From Vreelandella profundi (GTDB lineage: Bacteria; Pseudomonadota; Gammaproteobacteria; Pseudomonadales; Halomonadaceae), in the NCBI RefSeq assembly GCF_019722725.1, contig NZ_CP077941.1, positions 124,001-188,000 of the forward strand: DNA of 64,000 nt, given 5' to 3'. The translations under genes and the position numbers were made by a program. The notes beneath the pieces were generated by a model. It had not been told where the DNA came from and did no database searches. It saw only the letters and a program-made list of their open reading frames with translations. Shown one piece after another: positions 24,579-32,538 of this stretch. The stretch's first letter is position 1, and each line of letters opens with the position of its first letter.

Positions 24579-26004
24579 GGCGACACGTACTGATGTTGCG
24601 CGGGTGGTGATTGTCGATGACGACCGCGCTATCCGCTGGGTGCTTGAGCGCGCATTAGCGCAACCTGATCTTGACGTTGAGTGCATTGAGCGTGCGGACG
24701 TTGCGTTGGCGCGGGTGCTGGAAAACCCGCCGGACGTGCTGGTAACCGATATTCGTATGCCCGGTATCGACGGGTTGGATTTAATGTCGCGAGTCCGCGA
24801 GGCGCATCCTGACCTACCGGTCATTGTGATGACCGCGCACTCCGATCTAGATAGCGCCGTCGCGTCTTATCAAGGGGGCGCGTTTGAGTATCTGCCCAAG
24901 CCGTTTGACGTTGATGAAGCGCTGGCGTTAGTGCGCCGTGCGGTGGCGCATGCGCGTGAGCGCGAACGTCAGCGCCCGGCCACTGTGCCGGAAGGCTTAA
25001 ATACCGAAATTATTGGTGAAGCCCCGGCGATGCAGGAAGTGTTTCGCGCCATCGGTCGGCTTTCGCACTCGCATATCACGGTGTTGATTAACGGTGAGTC
25101 GGGCACCGGCAAAGAGCGCGTCGCCCAGGCGCTTCATCAACACAGCCCGCGATCAGGGAAACCGTTTATCGCCTTAAACATGGCGGCCATTCCACGCGAC
25201 TTGATTGAATCGGAGCTGTTTGGCCATGAGAAGGGCGCCTTTACGGGGGCTGCGCAGCAGCGCCAAGGGCGCTTTGAGCAGGCCAACGGTGGCACGCTGT
25301 TTCTAGATGAAATTGGCGATATGCCCGCTGAAACCCAAACGCGCTTGCTGCGGGTATTGGCCGACGGCGAGTTTTATCGCGTCGGGGGGCATACGCCGGT
25401 TAGGGTCGATGTGCGCATTATCGCCGCTACCCATCAAAATTTAGAGGTATTGGTGGACGATGGCCGCTTTCGTGAGGACTTATTCCATCGCCTGAATGTG
25501 ATTCGGATCCACCTGCCCAAGCTTGCCGAGCGGCGTGAAGACATTCCCCGGCTTACGCGGCACTTTTTGGCTGAAGCGGCAAAAGAGCTGACCACCGATA
25601 TTAAAGTGCTCACCAGTGAAGCAGAAACTCATCTGACGCATTTACCGTGGCCTGGCAACGTGCGTCAGTTAGAAAACATCTGCCGCTGGCTGACCGTTAT
25701 GGCCTCAGGGCGCGAAATCCTTGTTGAGGATCTGCCTCCCGAGTTGCGTTCGCCCAATGCCACTGATAGCCGTGTTCACGGCGACTGGCGCACGGCGTTT
25801 CGCGATTGGGCCGACCATGCGCTGGCAGAGGGCCACACGCATTTGCTGGAAGAAGCCGTGCCGGATTTCGAACGTATTTTGATCGAGACGGCCTTGAAGC
25901 ATACCGGCGGTCGCAAAGGGGAGGCAGCAGAGCTGCTTGGCTGGGGCCGCAATACGCTGACCCGTAAATTGAAAACGCTATTACCGGCGCTGGCCGACGA
26001 GTGA
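24571..26004 (+). CDS. glnG: nitrogen response regulator NtrC, sigma-54 activator
   Basis: Enhancer-binding activator of sigma-54 RNA polymerase, 477 residues. The receiver domain (about 10-130) has the phosphorylated aspartate D60 in VTDIRMPG. The AAA+ domain has Walker A GESGTGKE at about 175-182 and the sigma-54 contact loop GAFTGA at about 222-227. The C-terminal Fis-type helix-turn-helix reads [20 protein letters not shown]. NtrC sites are present upstream of glnA and of ntrB in this window. The ATG overlaps the ntrB end, so the two are translationally coupled. Confidence 0.97.
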   Translation: MTEATRTDVARVVIVDDDRAIRWVLERALAQPDLDVECIERADVALARVLENPPDVLVTDIRMPGIDGLDLMSRVREAHPDLPVIVMTAHSDLDSAVASYQGGAFEYLPKPFDVDEALALVRRAVAHARERERQRPATVPEGLNTEIIGEAPAMQEVFRAIGRLSHSHITVLINGESGTGKERVAQALHQHSPRSGKPFIALNMAAIPRDLIESELFGHEKGAFTGAAQQRQGRFEQANGGTLFLDEIGDMPAETQTRLLRVLADGEFYRVGGHTPVRVDVRIIAATHQNLEVLVDDGRFREDLFHRLNVIRIHLPKLAERREDIPRLTRHFLAEAAKELTTDIKVLTSEAETHLTHLPWPGNVRQLENICRWLTVMASGREILVEDLPPELRSPNATDSRVHGDWRTAFRDWADHALAEGHTHLLEEAVPDFERILIETALKHTGGRKGEAAELLGWGRNTLTRKLKTLLPALADE

Positions 26005-26007
26005 GCG

Positions 26008-26181
26008 CTATTCTTGCGCTTCTATACGCAGGATCTCTGCCCGAATGGCCTCGGCTTCTTCGGTAAGCGTAGCGTTGGCGCGCATGTCGCCATTACGTGA
26101 TGCCTCCATCGCGGCCTGAAGTTTACGTTCGTAATCTTGCTGCAGTTTCTTTTTGGGGTCGCGCTTAAACATGCCTAACAT
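26008..26181 (-). CDS. small lysine-rich protein, DUF6435-like
   Basis: A 57-residue cytoplasmic protein beginning MLGMFKRDPKKKLQQDYERKL, basic at the N-terminus and then helical with an acidic end (EEAEAIRAEILRIEAQE). It matches the pattern of small conserved gammaproteobacterial proteins annotated as DUF6435; function unknown. I chose ATG 26181 because GGAG is 8 bases upstream; the frame continues further upstream without another good site. Convergent with ntrC, 3 bases between stop codons. Confidence 0.7.
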   Translation of the reverse strand: MLGMFKRDPKKKLQQDYERKLQAAMEASRNGDMRANATLTEEAEAIRAEILRIEAQE

Positions 26182-26252
26182 GAGCAAACTCCGCACTGAA
26201 TGTATACTATTTGTATAGCTTTTTAAGGCTCGTGTCGAATATTTGTTGTATG

Positions 26253-26792
26253 TTAGCCGGCGATGGCTTGACGGGCATCGGCACCGCACTGGTGTAAGAA
26301 GCGTTCGAAATCGAGCAATATCGTATCGAGGCTGGCATGCAGGCGATGATCGTCATCGACCATGCGTAGCGACAGACGCTGAAGGCGGGCGCGTTCAATC
26401 ACTGGCCCCGGGGCAATCACATCATCGCGCCAGCCGTGAATAATATGAGTATGGCGCGCCTGAATGTTGGGGGACGTTTCAGGGTAGTCAATTAAACCCA
26501 GAGCTGGGGCCAAGAGAAAACAGCCCAGCACCGGCTGCTGGGCACTGACCGCCGCACTGAGCCAGCCGCCTAAGCTTGAGCCTGCTAGAACGCAGCAGGC
26601 GGGGTCATCACCACGTTCGGCCAAAACCGCAAGCAGATGCGTAAGGCGTTGCTGCGGTTCTGCCATGCCACGGTAGTCCATAACGACGGGCTCACAGTCG
26701 TCCAGCTTTTCGGCGATGCTCTTCAGCGCCTGAGTTTTCAATGCACCCGGCCCGCTTTCCAAGCCGTGAGACAAGTAAACAGTCATCATCAT
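26253..26792 (-). CDS. yqiA: YqiA-like alpha/beta-hydrolase esterase
   Basis: A 179-residue cytoplasmic hydrolase of the YqiA/UPF0227 type. The N-terminal strand VYLSHGLESGPGA includes the oxyanion-hole region, the nucleophile is in AGSSLGGWLSAA, the acid in HGWRDDVIAP, and the histidine in VDDDHRLHASL. Three ATG codons in a row occur at the start (26784-26792); the first is used here. The start overlaps no gene, but the entericidin stop lies 2 bases upstream, so the two small genes may share a transcript. Substrate unknown. Confidence 0.78.
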   Translation of the reverse strand: MMMTVYLSHGLESGPGALKTQALKSIAEKLDDCEPVVMDYRGMAEPQQRLTHLLAVLAERGDDPACCVLAGSSLGGWLSAAVSAQQPVLGCFLLAPALGLIDYPETSPNIQARHTHIIHGWRDDVIAPGPVIERARLQRLSLRMVDDDHRLHASLDTILLDFERFLHQCGADARQAIAG

Positions 26793-26794
26793 CG

Positions 26795-26923
26795 TTATTC
26801 CGTTGAGCGTTGGATAGCCTGGCCACCCTGTTCAATGTCTTCACCTGCGCCGCGAATAGTATTGCAGCCGCTAAGCAGCAGCGCGGTGATGATGAGAATA
26901 CCCATAGCAACAGCTGATTTCAT
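26795..26923 (-). CDS. ecnB: entericidin-family lipoprotein (42 residues)
   Basis: A small envelope lipoprotein: MKSAV, hydrophobic core, lipobox LLSGC with the modified cysteine at residue 20, and a short mature part CNTIRGAGEDIEQGGQAIQ, which is the entericidin signature. Entericidins form a bacteriolytic toxin-antidote pair in E. coli (EcnA and EcnB); only one gene is seen here, most like EcnB. AAGGAGG is 5 bases before the ATG, giving strong support despite the small size. A 20-bp tandem repeat lies just upstream. In many gammaproteobacteria only this single form exists, and its role there is uncertain. Confidence 0.9.
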   Translation of the reverse strand: MKSAVAMGILIITALLLSGCNTIRGAGEDIEQGGQAIQRSTE

Positions 26924-26943
26924 GGCGGCCTCCTTGAAGGCAT

Positions 26944-27006
26944 AGCTTGAACTGGATGGTAATAGCTTGAACTGGGCGCTAACGGTTTGGACTGGACGCT
27001 AACGGT
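26944..27006. repeat. imperfect 20-bp tandem repeat, about three copies, upstream of the entericidin gene
   Basis: AGCTTGAACTGG recurs at 26944 and 26964, and CGCTAACGGT at 26977 and 26997; a third diverged GTTTGGACTGGA unit links them, so the period is exactly 20. It lies 20 bases upstream of the entericidin start, in the region where its promoter must be. A period of two helical turns would suit cooperative protein binding. Confidence 0.6.
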
Positions 27007-27410
27007 GGGCACCCCTCGGCGAGGGCACTCTTTTCACCATCAAATAGCTTTCACCATCAGATAATAAACTAATCCCTGTTGCGACGTTGCGCTACGGCTG
27101 AGTGAAAGAAATGCGCACTTATGTCGTATGCTTATGTCGCATGTGTCAGTTCTACACATTAATTAGGTATTTAAAAAGCTAGTCTTTAGGATTGTGTGTT
27201 TTTTAAGTATTTGTTTTTAAATTAATTATTTGTTTTTATAGTCATTTGGCCCAGCGTGTGCATTATCTAAGATATAGCAACAAGCGCAGTCATCCATATT
27301 TAATGTTAAGTAAAATTAATTAATAGTGATGTAATAGTTGTTGAGTATCGATTTTCATTTTAAGCAGTTGTTGTGGCGGGTAGTTAAGATTTTTTAAAAA
27401 GACTGAGTGA
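27007..27410. other. AT-rich intergenic region without recognised genes
   Basis: About 400 bases of AT-rich sequence with no credible coding frame on either strand. It should contain the promoter of the sRNA candidate that follows. I searched by eye for a GacA-type upstream site (TGTAAG-N6-CTTACA) and did not find one. Confidence 0.5.
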
Positions 27411-27576
27411 GTGGGCCGAGTACATTAAGGAAGGCAGGAAGCCGAGCAAAAGAACAGGGAGTGAAAAGGACAACCCACCCGCTCATTGGTTACAGCGCAT
27501 AGAGGCGCTGTTCATCAAAGCCAGGGATCGGAATCGATGCAAAACGGCCATCTCATGAAAGTGAGGTGGCTTTTTT
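27411..27576 (+). ncRNA. candidate CsrA/RsmA-sequestering small RNA (RsmY/CsrB type)
   Basis: Six GGA motifs occur at 27429, 27437, 27458, 27468, 27525 and 27530, several in the AGGA or AAGGA context preferred by CsrA. Two lie in hairpin loops: GGC-AGGAA-GCC (27433-27443) and GAT-CGGA-ATC (27526-27535). A further stem CAGCGC/GCGCTG (27493-27510) separates the two groups, and a terminator with six T ends the unit. There is no coding frame with a ribosome-binding site. This is the architecture of RsmY, RsmZ and CsrB RNAs. The 5' end is not defined. No csrA gene is in the window to support it. Confidence 0.5.
27547..27576 (+). terminator. Rho-independent terminator ending the sRNA candidate
   Basis: GCCATCTCA and TGAGGTGGC (one mismatch) flank TGAAAG and are followed by TTTTTT. 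No protein gene lies upstream on this strand within 1.5 kb, which itself argues for a non-coding transcript. Confidence 0.85.
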
Positions 27577-27757
27577 GCGTCTGGAATTTGCTTGGGTGGA
27601 TGAATCTTGCTCGTTATATTTTGGCTGCATAGGTTTTGCATAAATAAAAATTTTGTACAGATTAACGCCGTGTTTTGGTCTATCCTTTTAGCAGGTGTAA
27701 ATATGTTGCGGTTAGAAGACGTCAACGTTGCAACCGCACACTGACAGGGACAAGACT

Positions 27758-27889
27758 ATGGCTATGGCACTGATGTTGTGCATGTTTTTTTTGTTCTTAG
27801 GGTTTTCGGGCGTTGGGCTGTACATGGTGTTTAAAACATCATTTATGGCGAGATTGGATGAGCGCGACGACATGCCTCCCGGTATGTAA
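27758..27889 (+). CDS. small membrane protein, 43 residues, unknown function
   Basis: The frame reads MAMALMLCMFFLFLGFSGVG, then LYMVFKTSFMARLDERDD and a short tail ending in PPGM. One membrane segment is followed by a short charged cytoplasmic tail. AGGGA is 8 bases before the ATG, and a terminator follows within 75 bases. It lies between an sRNA candidate and the PAP2 gene. I recognise no family. The good spacing, isolated position and terminator make it a likely real small gene, but codon evidence is thin at this length. Confidence 0.5.
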   Translation: MAMALMLCMFFLFLGFSGVGLYMVFKTSFMARLDERDDMPPGM

Positions 27890-27958
27890 TAGCCACTTTT
27901 CATCATGGTTCGTGTCTACTGATCATTTTCTCGTACTTTGAGATTTTTATAGGCACAT

Positions 27959-27987
27959 GAAAAACGTCCGCTTAGCGGGCGTTTTTG
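27959..27987. terminator. bidirectional terminator
   Basis: ACGTCCGC and GCGGGCGT (one mismatch) flank TTA, with five A before and five T after, so it can work in both directions. It lies between the convergent small membrane protein gene and the PAP2 phosphatase gene. Confidence 0.85.
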
Positions 27988-27990
27988 CGT

Positions 27991-28530
27991 TCAGCCCATC
28001 CAATAAAGGCTGATCAGCGCAAATGCGTAGCCCAAGGCGGCGCCTGCCAGCACATCGCTTACGTAGTGCAATCCCAGACCCACGCGCGAAATCGCAATTA
28101 GCAGGGTTAACGGCACAATCACTGGCAGCAGCCAGGGAGTGTGCGCGGCGACTAATACGCTAAACATGACCGCGTGCATGGTATGGCCGCTAGGAAAACT
28201 GTAGCGATCACGCGCGGGTTCGCAGCACTGAATACCCTCACCGTAGGTAATGAACGGTCGCTCGCGGCATAGCCGTGTTTTCACCAGTCGATAAACGCCC
28301 ATGGCCAACAGCGCGACAACGCTGTACTGCATAACTCGCCAAGCGCCATTCGGCTGAAGCCAGGGTTGGGCCATGATGAGCAGCACCCAGGCCGGCCAGT
28401 CGCCTAAACGGCTGGCAGCCTGCAGCGTGATACGCCACGGCGAGTAAAGCGATAGGCGTGATATACGCTGGCAAAACTGCCATTCCAGCAGATCAAGACG
28501 ATCGAATACGACAAGCGGACGCGGGCGCAT
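27991..28530 (-). CDS. PAP2-family membrane phosphatase
   Basis: A 179-residue integral membrane phosphatase of the PAP2 superfamily (phosphatidic acid, phosphatidylglycerol-phosphate or undecaprenyl-diphosphate phosphatases). The three catalytic motifs are complete: KTRLCRERP, FPSGHTMH and SRVGLGLHYVSD. Five to six membrane segments. I chose ATG 28530 because a perfect AGGAGG lies 7 bases upstream; the gene then overlaps the end of the glycosyltransferase gene by 38 bases. The pairing with a GDP-mannose-type glycosyltransferase suggests joint action on membrane glycolipids. Confidence 0.9.
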   Translation of the reverse strand: MRPRPLVVFDRLDLLEWQFCQRISRLSLYSPWRITLQAASRLGDWPAWVLLIMAQPWLQPNGAWRVMQYSVVALLAMGVYRLVKTRLCRERPFITYGEGIQCCEPARDRYSFPSGHTMHAVMFSVLVAAHTPWLLPVIVPLTLLIAISRVGLGLHYVSDVLAGAALGYAFALISLYWMG

Positions 28531-29656
28531 GGTGTGCCTCCTGGGCTTGGTGTAAATAACGCAGAAACTGCTCGGTAATGCCTGACCAACTTTGCTCAAG
28601 CGCGCGCAAGCGTGCCACGCGGCCTAAGCGTGCGTAGTCAGCGGGGTGCTGGCAAAGATCGACCGCTGCTCGGCGAAACGCAGCGCTATCACCTGCGGTG
28701 ACGGTGACGCCATTGTGGCCGCTGTTAATGAGCTCAGCGCTGGCGGCGTGATCATAGGCCACCACTGCCAAGCCGCTGGCCATGGCCTCTCCCACCACGT
28801 TCCCCCAGGTTTCTGAAAGCGAGGGAAAAACAAATAAGTCGGCACTGGCATAGTGGCGGGCGAGATCATCCTGATTAATGAAACCAGTGAAATGCACGTC
28901 GGGTAGTGCCCTTTGCAATTGCGCCCGGGCTGGGCCATCGCCCACGATTACCTGGGCCATGTCGGGGCGCACTTCACGCATAGCGTGAAAGCTTTCTTGC
29001 AGTAAGGTGAGGTTCTTTTCTGCAGCTAATCGGCCAACGTACAGCGCCACTGGCTGGTGCTCGCTAACGCCCCAGCGCTTACGTAGCTGTGGGTCACGGT
29101 GTGTCGGCGAAAACCGTTCGCCGTCTAATCCCCGTGAAAGCACGTGAACGTCTCGAATGCCTTGGCGCGTTAGCGTGCCAGCCTGCGCGTGGGTAGGAAC
29201 CAATGTTAAGTCGCAGCCGTTATGGAAGTAGCGCAGATAGCGACGGGCCGTCGAAGCCAGCCATGTGACCCCGTAATCTTTGCAGTAGTGGTCGAAATTA
29301 GTGTGCCAACCGGCTACCAAGGGAATGTTGAGCCGCTTTGCCGCGTGGCGCGCCGCCCAGCCGAGAGGGCCTTGAGTGGCCAAATAGATCACGTCGGGGC
29401 GATGCGTTCGCCAAAAGCGCCGCAGCGCGGCCGGTGTCGTCAAGCCCACCTGAACATCGGTATAGCCGGGTAGCGCAACGCGTGAAACCTGTAGCTCGTG
29501 GTTAATGCGCGTGGTATTTCCAGCCACAAGCGGGCGGGGGCGAATAACGTCAACCGGCACTCCTTGCCGATTGAGCTCACAGCTTAGCCGGCTCAGCGTA
29601 TGGGCAACGCCGTTAATGTCCGGTGACCATGTTTCACTAACGATACAGAGCCGCAT
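28493..29656 (-). CDS. GT4-family glycosyltransferase, MgtA-like
   Basis: A 387-residue retaining glycosyltransferase with the GT-B fold. The N-terminal domain has ETWSPDINGVAHTLSRL, the glycine-rich acceptor region. The C-terminal domain has LYVGRLAAEKNL and the E-x7-E-like segment PSLSETWGNVVGEAMASG. It is close in pattern to GDP-mannose-dependent alpha-mannosyltransferases that modify diacylglycerol-type glycolipids. Overlap with the PAP2 gene suggests an operon: the phosphatase may produce the diacylglycerol acceptor. That link is inference. Confidence 0.88.
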   Translation of the reverse strand: MRLCIVSETWSPDINGVAHTLSRLSCELNRQGVPVDVIRPRPLVAGNTTRINHELQVSRVALPGYTDVQVGLTTPAALRRFWRTHRPDVIYLATQGPLGWAARHAAKRLNIPLVAGWHTNFDHYCKDYGVTWLASTARRYLRYFHNGCDLTLVPTHAQAGTLTRQGIRDVHVLSRGLDGERFSPTHRDPQLRKRWGVSEHQPVALYVGRLAAEKNLTLLQESFHAMREVRPDMAQVIVGDGPARAQLQRALPDVHFTGFINQDDLARHYASADLFVFPSLSETWGNVVGEAMASGLAVVAYDHAASAELINSGHNGVTVTAGDSAAFRRAAVDLCQHPADYARLGRVARLRALEQSWSGITEQFLRYLHQAQEAHHAPASACRIRSS

Positions 29657-30156
29657 GAGCGATTCATCCCTTCATCACGTTTATACGCAGTGTGGGAGAG
29701 GAGAATGACACTGCTGAGTCAAGCCGATGAATAAGCGATGACAAGCGGGGATTAGTCCGGAAGAAATAGGGTGGCTGAACGGGAACAATGCGAGATGGAC
29801 TTAGATTGAGATGCCCTTGTCCTAAAGATTTGATGGCGTTTTTATTTATTCACTATAAATAAAAATTAAGTTAAAAAATAACTCATCCCCTAGTCATTAG
29901 GCGAATATAAGTTTTCTGCTATACTTTTTGACTATTTGATCAAGACGATGAGCGTGAAGTTCCGTTTTCTTCTCCCCCTGCCGGGCACTAATCTTCAAGT
30001 GCTAATTGGAATGCCTCAGGTTCGCCAGATACTTCTAACCTACTATTTGAGAATAGCCCACGGGACTTCGTTAGGGTAAAACCAATCAGGCGACAACTAT
30101 CCTAGCACCGGGGGCATATTAGCACCTCTAATTAGGTGGCCAAATTCACTATGCCA
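29657..30156. other. 500-base gap without recognised genes
   Basis: The sequence shifts from the GC-richer left flank to an AT-richer composition within this gap. No supported reading frame, tRNA or terminator is visible. It borders the AT-rich block 30157-36242 and may contain decayed sequence. Confidence 0.5.
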
Positions 30157-30825
30157 CTACAACCTAACATTAGGAGACGCAGTCAATGAAACACTCTGCC
30201 TTTTAGCTTCTCTCTCTTGTATTTTTAATGACCTTATATAAGCTTCTCTACTGCTTAGTTTATCCCAGTACCTTTTAATGCCATCTCCAAATTTTTCTTC
30301 CATATCTAAATATGAGGCTAGCATTAGAGAGTAACCAACTGATACGTCGGCAGCAGTGAACCTCCCGGAACAAATATAATCTTTAGACAATAGTCTCTCG
30401 TCAATAAGTTTCAGTCTTGAAAGAAACCAGCGTTCATAATCGATCGCCACTTGCTCTATTCTTCTTTCTAACGACTCAAAGTACTTGTATCTAAGGATAA
30501 GCGTCTGTGGGAAAGTGAGTGTAGCTTCTCCGAAATGAAGAAAATTTATATAGCAGCCATAACTTGGTTCCGCTACTCCAACCCCCATTTTATTGGCAGA
30601 GTAGCGGTCGGCTAGGTATTGGCACACTGCCGATGACTCTGTCATGAAGATACTATCGTCATAGAATGCTGGAACAGTTCCCAAGGGGTTTGTTTTTTTG
30701 TAATCGTTTTCTAAATGCCTTGGGGGAAAATCATGCATAACCAAATCATACTCCATCCCCAGCTCTTCCAGCATCCATAAAATTCGAAATGATCTAGCAC
30801 TCATACAGTGGTGTAAAGTAATCAT
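30157..30825 (-). CDS. glutathione S-transferase family protein
   Basis: A 222-residue protein with the thioredoxin-fold N-terminus MITLHHCMSARSFRILWMLEEL, where the Ser in SARSFRILW is the probable glutathione-activating residue. The segment TNPLGTVPAFYDD with the cis-proline and MTESSAVCQYLADRY complete the glutathione site. The helical C-terminal domain has FTAADVSVGYSL. It lies just downstream of the TRAP remnant on the same strand, in an AT-rich block with an acyl-CoA synthetase, which suggests catabolism of an unusual carbon source. Substrate unknown. Confidence 0.88.
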   Translation of the reverse strand: MITLHHCMSARSFRILWMLEELGMEYDLVMHDFPPRHLENDYKKTNPLGTVPAFYDDSIFMTESSAVCQYLADRYSANKMGVGVAEPSYGCYINFLHFGEATLTFPQTLILRYKYFESLERRIEQVAIDYERWFLSRLKLIDERLLSKDYICSGRFTAADVSVGYSLMLASYLDMEEKFGDGIKRYWDKLSSREAYIRSLKIQEREAKRQSVSLTASPNVRL

Positions 30826-30866
30826 AAGTACTCCTAAAAATTATATTGAATTTAAAAACTAAAAAA

Positions 30867-31141
30867 TTACTTAAAGACCATCTCAGGCAGCAATAACATG
30901 ATTGCTATAAATAGGGCTATCAGCACACAGGCCAATGTGATTAGAGCCATAAAGGGATTGCCGCGCGGTAAAGGCCAACGATCTCCACCCCAGGCGGTAC
31001 CGATGGAAAATACTTCGGTAAAGGCAGTGTCTTCCCACCAACAGCATTACCATAGTGGTGATCTTGCTGGCCTCGTCCAGCGTGGGATAGCAGGTCGAGG
31101 CCTTCGTTGAGTGCATCTATAGCCCTAGCAATGGTGTTCAT
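30867..31141 (-). pseudogene. remnant of TRAP permease genes (start of DctQ joined to end of DctM)
   Basis: The frame from ATG 31141 begins MNTIARAIDALNEGLDLLSHAG, which reads like the start of a DctQ small permease. It continues without any membrane segment to VEIVGLYRAAIP, which resembles the late part of a DctM large permease (IYRGVIPF-type). A shift of one base then opens ALITLACVLIALFIAIMLLL and ends PEMVFK-stop, a typical DctM C-terminal helix. A deletion has therefore removed most of both permeases, and the remainder is frameshifted. It lies 87 bases after the binding-protein gene, where dctQ and dctM belong. Confidence 0.65.
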
Positions 31142-31204
31142 GAAAAGGCTCTCTGAAACGAGTGAATCAAACGTATCGGGGTGTTGGAGGTGCCAGAAAG
31201 AGTC

Positions 31205-31222
31205 CGGGGCACGTAAGCCCCG
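31205..31222 (-). other. hairpin just after the dctP stop codon
   Basis: CGGGGC-ACGTAA-GCCCCG starts 7 bases after the stop on the minus strand. There is no T run, so it more likely protects the dctP mRNA 3' end or attenuates downstream genes than terminates fully. Confidence 0.7.
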
Positions 31223-31228
31223 AACTGA

Positions 31229-32329
31229 TTACTGGTTTATGCAAGCTTCAAGTTCTTCAAGGGAGGGTAGGTTGTCCGTGGTGCGGCTCATGTTGAAGGG
31301 AACGGTCAAGTCGCGCCAGATGGAGTAGTGCTCTAGATAGCTGACCATGGAGTGATACACTTGTGCTGTCATTGGATTTTCACATGCACTTTGAACAATA
31401 ACTTGATTAGTAATTTTTTGGATTGTTTCTAAGTCTTCCTCTGATAGCCTATGAATCTCAATTCCTGCCTCAAGAAAACTTTCAGCCCCTTCAGTTGATT
31501 TTCTTTCAAGCCATGAGAGCGACCAAGCCATAGTGGACTCAGCGGCAATTTTTAGTTTATCTTGGGTTTGCTCTGAGAGCCTATCCCAGGCATCCTTATT
31601 GATCATTACGCCCAGGACACTTCCTGTTTGATGCCAGCCAGGAACAGTCCAATGTTCAACGACCTCTGCAAACCCAGCGTCGTAATCTACTCCAGGAGTA
31701 TTAAACTCCATTGCGTCTACAATGCCACGCTCAACAGCTTGATAAATCTCAGCGCCAGACAGCGATACTTGAGAACCTCCCAGGCCACTCAAGACTCTTC
31801 CTTGATCTCGCCCAGCTAGGCGAATTCTTTTTCCATCAATATCATTTAAACTAGTAATTGGAACCCCTCCCATCAAGCCAGATTCGCTACCAACAATTCC
31901 ATACGGGAGATAGACTATATTATATTCCCCGTAAACCTCTTGATAGAGCTCCCAACCGCCCCACTGCATTATCCAATTAAGGTAGTCAACACCATTGAAT
32001 AACATGGTTGTAGTGCCTAAAGGAGAAAAGGCCGAATCAGTACCTGCCCAATAACCTGGCCAGTCACCAGAAGCTTCGATGCTTCCTGTTTCTGTGGCAT
32101 CGAAGACTTCGGTGCTTGGCATAAGGGTTCCGCCAGCACGAAATTCAATAGACAACTCTCCATCCGTAAGCTTATTTACAGTCTCGACCCAATGTCGATC
32201 GATCTCTATTAACCCCAAGCTCTCTGGCCAAGTCGATGTCATAGTCCATGTATCTTGAGCATTTGCTGTTGCCGATAAACCCAGCAAAGCTGTTGAAATG
32301 ATCGTTTTAATTAAAATTGTTTTTTTCAT
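31229..32329 (-). CDS. dctP: TRAP transporter solute-binding protein DctP
   Basis: Periplasmic binding protein of a tripartite ATP-independent transporter, 366 residues with signal peptide (ATANAQ cleavage). Family segments include TSTWPES at the N-terminus, GKRIRLAGRDQGRVLSGLGG with the carboxylate-binding arginines near residues 165-175, and GWHQTGSVLGVMINKDAWD. The pattern is closest to TakP/DctP proteins that bind keto- or hydroxy-acids. TGGAGA precedes the ATG. The permease genes that should follow are deleted, so the protein probably has no dedicated channel here. Confidence 0.9.
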   Translation of the reverse strand: MKKTILIKTIISTALLGLSATANAQDTWTMTSTWPESLGLIEIDRHWVETVNKLTDGELSIEFRAGGTLMPSTEVFDATETGSIEASGDWPGYWAGTDSAFSPLGTTTMLFNGVDYLNWIMQWGGWELYQEVYGEYNIVYLPYGIVGSESGLMGGVPITSLNDIDGKRIRLAGRDQGRVLSGLGGSQVSLSGAEIYQAVERGIVDAMEFNTPGVDYDAGFAEVVEHWTVPGWHQTGSVLGVMINKDAWDRLSEQTQDKLKIAAESTMAWSLSWLERKSTEGAESFLEAGIEIHRLSEEDLETIQKITNQVIVQSACENPMTAQVYHSMVSYLEHYSIWRDLTVPFNMSRTTDNLPSLEELEACINQ

Positions 32330-32538
32330 GGCTATCTCCAGTTGTTATAAAACATCTTTTGGGTAGTTTTCAGCATGAAAGGAGCTAATTAATTTTATTC
32401 AGTTGCAATAAGTCATTGGGGTTAATTAAAATTTATCATTGTTTTGTTATTTTTAAAATCAGCGTCATGAGAAATGATGTTTATGTTGGCATTGTTCGTA
32501 AACATTAGATAAGTATTGCAGTTTCATATAAGTGTTTG

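Noticed and set aside
27483-27725. 80-codon frame on the minus strand
   Set aside because: It runs antisense through the sRNA candidate and its terminator; low-complexity sequence and no start signal.
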